Below, one piece after another: positions 6,455 to 11,220 of a stretch of DNA of 11,220 nt. Within the stretch, counting starts at the first letter, position 1; every line of letters starts with the position of its first letter. The notes beneath the pieces are model-generated. The model was given only the letters and a program-made list of their open reading frames with translations, was not told where the DNA came from and made no database searches. The stretch comes from Erythrobacter sp. (GTDB lineage: Bacteria; Pseudomonadota; Alphaproteobacteria; Sphingomonadales; Sphingomonadaceae). The DNA is taken from positions 1-11,220 of the forward strand of contig JABSPI010000019.1 of the NCBI GenBank assembly GCA_013214365.1, in the 5' to 3' direction. A program made the translations under genes and the position numbers.

Positions 6455-7570
6455 ATGCTGATCGGCGTTCCAAAGGAAATCAAAAATCACGAATACCGGG
6501 TCGGTCTGACGCCTGAAAGCGTCGCCGAATTGGTCGATGACGGCAATGTTGTTCTGGTTGAAACCAATGCCGGTATTGGCATTGGCGCTGACGATGATGT
6601 CTACCGCCAACACGGCGCCGAAATCGTCGCGAGCGCAAAAGAGGTGTTCGATCGCGCCGACATGATCGTCAAGGTCAAGGAACCCCAAGCGGTCGAACGC
6701 GCCATGCTGCGCGAGGGTCAGATTCTCTACACCTATCTCCACCTTGCCCCCGATCCCGAACAGACCAAGGATTTGATTGAATCGGGTTCGGTGTGCATCG
6801 CATATGAAACCGTCACCAGCCCCGATGGCGATCTGCCGCTGTTGAAACCGATGAGCCAGGTCGCAGGGCGTCTGTCGATCCAGGTGGGCGCGGCCGCATT
6901 GCAGAAAAATGCCGGTGGCCGCGGCGTGTTGCTGGGCGGGGTGCCCGGCGTGGCGCCAGCGAAAGTGGTGATCATTGGCGGCGGCGATGTCGGCTTTAAC
7001 GCTGCACAAATGGCGGTCGGAATGATGGCCGATGTGACCATTTTGGAACGCGACAATGCGGTGATGGAACGGCTCTCGGCCTATTTCGGCGCCAGCGCCA
7101 AAGTCGTGCGTTCGACCCCCACCCTGCTTGCCGAATTGCTCAAGACCGCCGACATGGTGGTGGGCGCGGTGCTGATCCCCGGGGCGGCTGCGCCTAAACT
7201 GATCACGCGCCCGATGCTCAAATCCATGCAAACCGGCAGCGTTCTGGTCGATGTCGCAATCGATCAGGGCGGGTGTTTTGAAACCTCCAAAGCGACCACG
7301 CACGACGACCCCACTTATGAAGTGGACGGGGTGGTGCATTATTGCGTGGCCAATATGCCGGGCGCGGTGGCGCGCACCTCGACCTATGCGCTCAACGCGG
7401 CGACTTTGACCCATGCCAAGCGGATTGCCCGTCTGGGCTGGCGCGCCGCGCTTGAAAGCGATCCGCATCTGCGCGCCGGGCTCAATGTGTGCGAAGGGCA
7501 CCTGACCTATGACGCGGTGGGCGAGGCTTTGGGGATCGAAACCAAAGCAACCCAAGACCTGCTGGCCTAA
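6455..7570 (+). CDS. ald: Alanine dehydrogenase (NAD-dependent)
   Basis: This 371-residue protein matches the family length exactly. It reversibly converts L-alanine, NAD+ and water to pyruvate, ammonium and NADH in the cytoplasm. The conserved residues fall at the classical positions: Arg15 (in EYRVGLTP), Lys75 (VKVKEP), His96 (TYLHLAPD) and Asp270 (VDVAIDQGG). The nucleotide-binding loop is GGGDVGFNAAQ (175-185), and the N-terminal MLIGVPKEIKNHEYRVG is diagnostic. The start at 6455 follows AAGGAG by 8 bases. It is divergent from an Lrp/AsnC gene and lies downstream of a pyruvate-dependent transaminase. The inferred role is therefore to recycle the L-alanine made by that enzyme back to pyruvate and discharge nitrogen as ammonium. 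An intrinsic terminator follows 31 bases after the stop. Confidence 0.97.
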   Translation: MLIGVPKEIKNHEYRVGLTPESVAELVDDGNVVLVETNAGIGIGADDDVYRQHGAEIVASAKEVFDRADMIVKVKEPQAVERAMLREGQILYTYLHLAPDPEQTKDLIESGSVCIAYETVTSPDGDLPLLKPMSQVAGRLSIQVGAAALQKNAGGRGVLLGGVPGVAPAKVVIIGGGDVGFNAAQMAVGMMADVTILERDNAVMERLSAYFGASAKVVRSTPTLLAELLKTADMVVGAVLIPGAAAPKLITRPMLKSMQTGSVLVDVAIDQGGCFETSKATTHDDPTYEVDGVVHYCVANMPGAVARTSTYALNAATLTHAKRIARLGWRAALESDPHLRAGLNVCEGHLTYDAVGEALGIETKATQDLLA

Positions 7571-7601
7571 GGCCGGCAAAAAACCGCAAACCATTGAGAA
7601 C

Positions 7602-7634
7602 AACGCCAGCGCGCTGAGGCACGCTGGCGTTTTT
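7602..7634 (+). terminator. Intrinsic terminator of ald
   Basis: A perfect 10-base-pair stem, AACGCCAGCG (7602-7611) with CGCTGGCGTT (7622-7631), encloses a 10-base loop and runs into TTTTT (7630-7634). It lies 31 bases after the ald stop codon and is in the correct orientation for ald transcription. Confidence 0.88.
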
Positions 7635-7828
7635 CTTGCCCATTACCTGTCGCATCGACACAGCTGGGCGGCGCGCGGCCATTGCGCGGCGCTTTTCTTG
7701 CACATTCCACATCCATTCCCACCGCACTCGGCGATCCATGCAAGGGGCCGGGAAGCGATGATTATGCCCCGCGCCGGGCGGCCGAATTATTGTCCGCACA
7801 AAACGATCACAAAGCTTTCAAAACGCGC

Positions 7829-7859
7829 TTGCAAAGGGCCAATTCCGCCATGTGATAAT
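7829..7859 (+). promoter_or_regulatory. Candidate promoter of adhC-fghA
   Basis: TTGCAA (7829-7834) resembles a -35 element, and GATAAT (7854-7859) matches five of six bases of the -10 consensus, with TGT immediately before it giving an extended -10. The spacer is 19 bases, longer than the ideal 17, which the extended -10 could compensate for. Initiation near 7866 would give a leader of about 135 bases containing both inverted repeats. The match may be chance. Confidence 0.35.
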
Positions 7860-7890
7860 GTATCTTGGAGGCAACCCGTAAGCCCCCAAA

Positions 7891-7906
7891 AATATTCGAA
7901 AATATT
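7891..7906. repeat. Inverted repeat AATATT-CGAA-AATATT in the adhC leader
   Basis: Two AATATT copies, each self-complementary, flank CGAA. The element lies about 95 bases upstream of adhC and downstream of the candidate promoter. It could be a protein-binding site or a weak hairpin. Its composition is far more AT-rich than the surroundings. Confidence 0.35.
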
Positions 7907-7924
7907 GCCGATTTGATTGGCGAG

Positions 7925-7938
7925 AAAAGGGCCCTTTT
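7925..7938. promoter_or_regulatory. 14-base perfect palindrome upstream of adhC (operator candidate)
   Basis: AAAAGGGCCCTTTT is a perfect 14-base palindrome with no loop, 63 bases before the adhC ATG. A loopless palindrome is more like a dimeric regulator site than a terminator, although CCCTTTT after a GC core faintly resembles a termination tail. No formaldehyde-responsive regulator gene (FrmR-like or otherwise) is present in the window. Confidence 0.4.
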
Positions 7939-8001
7939 GCTAGGCTTCGCATGGGATCAAGCCGACAACAACATCGCACAGGGTTACAGGAATTTTTTAA
8001 G

Positions 8002-9108
8002 ATGAAAACGCGCGCCGCAGTGGCTTTTGAAGCCAAACAACCTCTGGAAATCGTCGAGCTTGATCTGGAAGGGCCCAAAGAGGGCGAAGTTCTGGTCGAG
8101 ATTATGGCAACGGGCCTGTGTCACACCGATGCTTACACGCTGGACGGGCTCGATTCAGAAGGGATCTTCCCCAGCGTTCTGGGCCATGAAGGGTGCGGCA
8201 TTGTGCGCGAAATCGGCCCCGGCGTCACTTCGGTTGTGCCCGATGATCACGTGATCCCGCTCTACACGCCCGAATGCGGCAAGTGTAAATATTGCCTCTC
8301 GGGCAAGACCAATTTGTGCCAGGCGATCCGCGTGACGCAGGGCCAAGGCCTGATGCCCGATGGCACATCGCGGATGAGCTATAAGGGGCAGAAGATTTTC
8401 CATTATATGGGCTGTTCCACTTTCTCGAACTTCATCGTTCTGCCCGAAATCGCGGTGGCCAAAATCCGCAAGGACGCCCCGTTTGACACCACTTGCTATA
8501 TCGGGTGCGGGGTCACCACCGGGATCGGTGCGGTGACCAAAACCGCCAAAGTGCAAGCCGGCGACAATGTGGTCGTATTCGGTCTGGGCGGGATTGGGCT
8601 CAATGTCATCCAAGGGGCCAAAATGGCCGGCGCCAACCGCATCGTCGGGGTCGATATCAACGATGCCAAGGCGGATTGGGGCAAACGCTTTGGCATGACC
8701 GATTTCGTCAATCCGCGCCACGTGCCCGATATTGTCGCGCTGTTGGTGGATATGCTCGATGGCGGGGCGGATTTCTCGTTCGATTGCACCGGCAACACCG
8801 AAGTGATGCGCAATGCGCTGGAATGTTGCCACAAGGGATGGGGCACATCGATCATCATCGGCGTCGCCGAAGCCGGCAAGGAAATCTCCACCCGCCCGTT
8901 CCAATTGGTGACCGGGCGCAATTGGCGCGGATCGGCCTTTGGCGGGGCCAAGGGGCGCACCGATGTGCCGCCGATTGTCGATCTGTATATGAACGGCAAA
9001 ATCGAGATTGACCCGATGATCACCCACCGGCTCAGCCTGGAGGAAATCAACAAGGGTTTTGATTTGATGCATGCCGGCGAAAGCATTCGCAGCGTCGTGG
9101 TGTTTTGA
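8002..9108 (+). CDS. adhC: S-(hydroxymethyl)glutathione dehydrogenase / class III alcohol dehydrogenase
   Basis: This 368-residue zinc-dependent medium-chain dehydrogenase oxidises the spontaneous formaldehyde-glutathione adduct to S-formylglutathione with NAD+. Catalytic zinc ligands are visible as Cys40 (GLCHTD), His62-Glu63 (GHEG) and Cys169 (GCGVTTG). The structural zinc site is the four-cysteine cluster Cys92, Cys95, Cys98, Cys106 (ECGKCKYC......C). The Rossmann loop is GLGGIG (194-199). The family N-terminus ([11 protein letters not shown]) and C-terminus (ESIRSVVVF) are both intact. I take the ATG at 8002. An in-frame ATG at 7951 would add 17 non-conserved residues. The stop TGA overlaps the ATG of fghA by one base, so the two steps of the pathway are translationally coupled. 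Confidence 0.96.
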   Translation: MKTRAAVAFEAKQPLEIVELDLEGPKEGEVLVEIMATGLCHTDAYTLDGLDSEGIFPSVLGHEGCGIVREIGPGVTSVVPDDHVIPLYTPECGKCKYCLSGKTNLCQAIRVTQGQGLMPDGTSRMSYKGQKIFHYMGCSTFSNFIVLPEIAVAKIRKDAPFDTTCYIGCGVTTGIGAVTKTAKVQAGDNVVVFGLGGIGLNVIQGAKMAGANRIVGVDINDAKADWGKRFGMTDFVNPRHVPDIVALLVDMLDGGADFSFDCTGNTEVMRNALECCHKGWGTSIIIGVAEAGKEISTRPFQLVTGRNWRGSAFGGAKGRTDVPPIVDLYMNGKIEIDPMITHRLSLEEINKGFDLMHAGESIRSVVVF

Positions 9109-9956
9109 TGGAAGTGCTGTCGCAGGTCCGCGCATTCGGGGGCACGCAAGGGGTCTATTCGCACACATCTGAGGCAACCGGCACGCAGATGACCTTTGCG
9201 GTGTTCGTGCCCGACCATCAACCGGGCGCGCGCCTGCCGGTGCTGACCTATCTGTCGGGGCTGACCTGCACCCATGCCAATGTCATGGAAAAGGGCGAAT
9301 ACCGCGCGGCCTGCGCCAAGCATGGGATTATCTTTGTCGCTCCCGACACCTCGCCGCGCGGCGAGGATGTGCCCGATGCCAGCGACGAATATGATTTTGG
9401 CAAAGGCGCGGGCTTTTATGTCGATGCCACCTGTGCGCCGTGGTCTGAAAATTACCGCATGCGCAGCTATATCGAGAGCGAATTGCCGAGCATAATCGCG
9501 CGCGAATTTCCCGCCGACATGCACCGCCAATCAATCACCGGCCATTCGATGGGCGGGCACGGCGCGCTGACCATCGCATTGCGCAATCCGGGCACCTATC
9601 GCTCGGTCAGCGCCTTTGCCCCGATCGTCGCCCCAACCCATGTGCCGTGGGGCGAAAAGGCACTGGGCCGATATCTGGGCGAGGACGCCGCCGCATGGCG
9701 CGAATATGATGCCATCGCCCTGATCGAGGATGGCGCGCGCTTGCCCGATTTGTTGGTTGATCAAGGCACGGCGGACAATTTCCTGGAGGAACAATTGCAA
9801 ACCCACCGCTTGATCACGGCATGTGAGGAGGCGGGCATTGCCGCCCGGATCCGGATGCAGGAGGGCTATGACCATTCCTATTTCTTTATCTCGACCTTCT
9901 TGGCCGAGCATATTGAATGGCACGCAAAAAAATTGGCGCCAGCCAGCGAAAGCTGA
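9108..9956 (+). CDS. fghA: S-formylglutathione hydrolase
   Basis: This 282-residue alpha/beta-hydrolase of the esterase D family hydrolyses S-formylglutathione to formate and glutathione, completing formaldehyde detoxification begun by AdhC. The catalytic triad can be placed as Ser147 in GHSMGGHGAL, Asp223 in DQGTADNFL and His256 in GYDHSYFF. The LSGLTCTHANVMEKG block (49-63) and APDTSPRGEDVPD (78-90) are typical of the family. Length is standard. The start at 9108 is set by the overlapping stop/start (TGATG) with adhC; the TTG at 9105 in the same frame is not preferred. Its last codons overlap a hairpin and A-run that form the terminator of the opposing operon, which probably constrains the C-terminal tail (KKLAPASES). 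Confidence 0.96.
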   Translation: MEVLSQVRAFGGTQGVYSHTSEATGTQMTFAVFVPDHQPGARLPVLTYLSGLTCTHANVMEKGEYRAACAKHGIIFVAPDTSPRGEDVPDASDEYDFGKGAGFYVDATCAPWSENYRMRSYIESELPSIIAREFPADMHRQSITGHSMGGHGALTIALRNPGTYRSVSAFAPIVAPTHVPWGEKALGRYLGEDAAAWREYDAIALIEDGARLPDLLVDQGTADNFLEEQLQTHRLITACEEAGIAARIRMQEGYDHSYFFISTFLAEHIEWHAKKLAPASES

Positions 9957-9966
9957 CCGGCGCCAA
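9926..9966 (-). terminator. Intrinsic terminator of the cupin operon, inside the fghA 3' end
   Basis: Read on the - strand, an 8-base-pair stem (TTGGCGCC at 9933-9940 pairing with GGCGCCAA at 9959-9966) encloses an inner CAGC/GCTG stem, whose loop is GAAA on the + strand. The stem is followed by seven Ts, the complement of A7 at 9926-9932. This is a strong intrinsic terminator, starting about 27 bases after the cupin stop codon. On the + strand no T-run follows the stem, so it should act mainly on - strand transcripts. Its distal half lies within the final ten codons of fghA. Confidence 0.82.
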
Positions 9967-9992
9967 CGGGATCAACCCGTGACCTGATCGTG

Positions 9993-10337
9993 TCAGGTGA
10001 TCATCATATAGACTTTGCGCACGGTCTCTTTGACCTCGGCCTTGCCTTTCCAGCCCTTAGGGAAGACCCAGCTGTCGCCGGCTTTCACCTCGGAGACTTC
10101 GCCCGATTCTGACGTGAACACCCAATGCCCTTGGAGCAGGTGGCAAAATTCGGTGAGATCAAGGTCCAGCTCCATCGTGCCCGGCCCGCATTCCCATGTG
10201 CCGCAAATCATATTGCCTTCCAGATAGAGATTGCTGTCGGTTTGCACCGGCAACGGCCCGACCGGCTCGCCAAATGTGTCGGCGGGGATCAAATCGGTGA
10301 GGTTGGCGCAGTCTTTTTGGATGCTGATTTCGGGCAT
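9993..10337 (-). CDS. Small cupin-domain protein (DUF861/Cupin_3-like)
   Basis: This 114-residue single-domain cupin has a core at about residues 44-108. The blocks are CGTWECGPGTMELDLDLTEFCHLLQG followed by VKAGDSWVFPKGWKGKAEV, the arrangement seen in the DUF861/Cupin_3 group (ureidoglycine aminohydrolase and EutQ relatives). His66 and Glu63 could bind a metal, but the motif is not a classic metal-cupin set. The start at 10337 follows AAGGA (10345-10349) by 7 bases. It lies 37 bases downstream of the GcvT-like gene and is almost certainly co-transcribed with it. A short inverted repeat (ACCTGA/TCAGGT, 9982-9998) spans the stop codon, before the terminator. Function is not known to me; stabilising, sensing or modifying the substrate of the GcvT-like partner is possible. 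Confidence 0.82.
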   Translation of the reverse strand: MPEISIQKDCANLTDLIPADTFGEPVGPLPVQTDSNLYLEGNMICGTWECGPGTMELDLDLTEFCHLLQGHWVFTSESGEVSEVKAGDSWVFPKGWKGKAEVKETVRKVYMMIT

Positions 10338-10374
10338 AGATGTGTCCTTGAAAAAGTGTCTTTGGATCGGATGA

Positions 10375-11220
10375 TTAGAACCGCGGCGGGGGCGTCTTCT
10401 TGGCCCGCGCAGGGGTGTAGAACGGCTTGTCCTTGACCGTGCATTTGGCCACTTTCCAGAACGGTTTAAGCTCCTTGCGATAGGAGATTTCCGCCCAGAT
10501 ATCGCCTTTGAGCGCCTTGCTCTCGATCATGGCCAGCGCGATATTGGCTTTGACCACCGGCGACCACATTGCCGATGTGACATAACCGATCTGATTGCGG
10601 CAGGCTTTGTCGCTGTAGAGGAAGGCTTCCTCGGCCGGTTTGTTGCCTTCGATATCAATCTTGGTGAGGATAAATTCCGGCTCAGACTTGCTCAATTCGA
10701 GCAAAGCGGCGCGGCCATTGAAATGCGGTTTTTTGAAATCGACCAACCATCCAAGATTAAGCTCGAACGGGGTTTGATCATGGCGGAAATGGACCGTTTT
10801 AAGGCTTTCGGAAAATTCGACATAAGGCAGGATAAAACCCGCTTCCAACCGCGCCATTGCGGTCGCCGCCTCGCCATAGGGTTGGATACCGTAATCCTCA
10901 CCCGCAGCGTACAGCGCATCCCACATCTCCAAACCCAGATCCGCCTTGATCCACAGCTCATAGCCCAGATCCCCGGTGAACCCGGTGCGCGACACCATCA
11001 ACGTGTCGCCTGCAAACGGAAAAGTGGTGAAACCAAACGGTTTCAGGTTCTCGATCCCCTCCAGCCCCATCCGTTTCAGGATCTCGCACGAGGTCGGCCC
11101 CTGCACGGACAAAGCGCCAATATCATCAGTGACATCGGTCACGGTGACATTGTCAAACCCGAACGCGCTCATCTCCAACCAGGCATTGCTGGTCGATCCG
11201 CTGGTCAACATATAGGCTTG
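10375..11220 (-). CDS. GcvT-like folate-dependent aminomethyltransferase/demethylase (partial, N-terminus outside window)
   Basis: The frame is open through the right edge; the 281 visible residues are the middle and C-terminal part. Motifs of the GcvT fold are clear: LSVQGPTSCEILKRMG, then LMVSRTGFTGDLGYELWI (the folate-pocket strand), then AATAMARLEAGFILP. The GcvT C-terminal barrel follows, including LGWLVDFKKPHFNGRAAL and IGYVTSAMWSPVVKANIALAMI. An internal ATG at 11211 is not the start, because the family extends well upstream and the frame continues (QAY before it). Family members move a C1 unit to tetrahydrofolate: glycine cleavage T-protein, dimethylglycine/sarcosine enzymes, DMSP demethylase and aryl-O-demethylases. 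It differs from canonical GcvT, and no gcvH or gcvP is nearby, so a stand-alone demethylase is more likely. The substrate cannot be assigned. It pairs with the downstream cupin and faces the formaldehyde genes. Confidence 0.85.
   Translation of the reverse strand, partial: QAYMLTSGSTSNAWLEMSAFGFDNVTVTDVTDDIGALSVQGPTSCEILKRMGLEGIENLKPFGFTTFPFAGDTLMVSRTGFTGDLGYELWIKADLGLEMWDALYAAGEDYGIQPYGEAATAMARLEAGFILPYVEFSESLKTVHFRHDQTPFELNLGWLVDFKKPHFNGRAALLELSKSEPEFILTKIDIEGNKPAEEAFLYSDKACRNQIGYVTSAMWSPVVKANIALAMIESKALKGDIWAEISYRKELKPFWKVAKCTVKDKPFYTPARAKKTPPPRF

Larger units (their letters stand above)
7635..8001. other. Non-coding region between ald terminator and adhC
   Basis: There is no convincing gene in these 367 bases. 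Open frames crossing it have no ribosome-binding site and no recognisable domain. It holds an imperfect copy (7689-7708) of the terminator tail at 7627-7646, a possible promoter (7829-7859) and two inverted repeats (7891-7906 and 7925-7938). The last 13 bases carry a modest AGGA ribosome-binding site (7988-7991) for adhC. Confidence 0.6.

Noticed and set aside
6437..7603. 388-codon open frame antisense to ald
   Set aside because: It is long only because of the codon bias of ald, it is His/Gly/Arg-rich without a recognisable domain, and the opposite strand encodes a textbook alanine dehydrogenase.
7858..7881. Seven-codon open frame before adhC as a leader peptide
   Set aside because: Its ATG overlaps the candidate -10 element and has no ribosome-binding site, so it would not be on the transcript.
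7951..8001. Upstream in-frame ATG extending adhC by 17 residues
   Set aside because: The extension is not family-like, whereas [11 protein letters not shown] at 8002 is the conserved N-terminus with an AGGA site before it.
8155..9530. Long open frames antisense to adhC and fghA
   Set aside because: Low-complexity translations that mirror the two well-supported genes on the other strand, with no ribosome-binding site or family resemblance.

Overview
The window looks like chromosomal DNA of an alphaproteobacterium. The GC content is moderately high by eye, genes are closely packed, and the formaldehyde genes are of the glutathione-dependent type. The combination of an omega-amino-acid:pyruvate transaminase, an MmsA-type dehydrogenase, adhC-fghA and a stand-alone GcvT-like protein fits marine or soil lineages such as Sphingomonadales or Rhodobacterales. 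Placement below class is a guess. I see no rRNA, tRNA, insertion sequence, CRISPR array or phage gene.

Left edge (1-359): a decayed patch. On the + strand there is a remnant of a class III aminotransferase with a large internal deletion. It abuts, near position 140, the N-terminal part of an unrelated membrane protein on the - strand. A small two-helix membrane protein (584-790) follows.

Amine / beta-alanine module (782-7570): an XRE-cupin regulator (-) is divergent from a + strand run of three genes: omega-amino-acid (beta-alanine):pyruvate transaminase, CoA-acylating (methyl)malonate-semialdehyde dehydrogenase, and an exported type I sulfatase. Next come an Lrp/AsnC regulator (-) and, divergent from it, alanine dehydrogenase. 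The inferred chemistry is as follows. The transaminase moves an amino group onto pyruvate to give L-alanine plus a semialdehyde. MmsA turns the semialdehyde into acetyl- or propionyl-CoA plus CO2. Ald deaminates the alanine to regenerate pyruvate and release ammonium. The sulfatase is the unexplained member.

Non-coding 7571-8001: a clear intrinsic terminator after ald, then a possible promoter and two inverted repeats before adhC.

C1 module (8002-11220): adhC and fghA overlap by one base and carry out glutathione-dependent formaldehyde oxidation. Convergent to them is a - strand pair, a GcvT-like folate-dependent methyltransferase (cut by the right edge) and a small cupin. The pair's intrinsic terminator lies inside the last codons of fghA. 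A plausible reading is that the GcvT-like protein removes methyl or methylene groups from a methylated compound while adhC-fghA handles free formaldehyde. The substrate cannot be read from the sequence.

I did not find a clearly new kind of system. The points most worth a second look are the sulfatase placed in the transaminase operon, the recombinational scar at the left edge, and the GcvT-like/cupin pair facing the formaldehyde genes.
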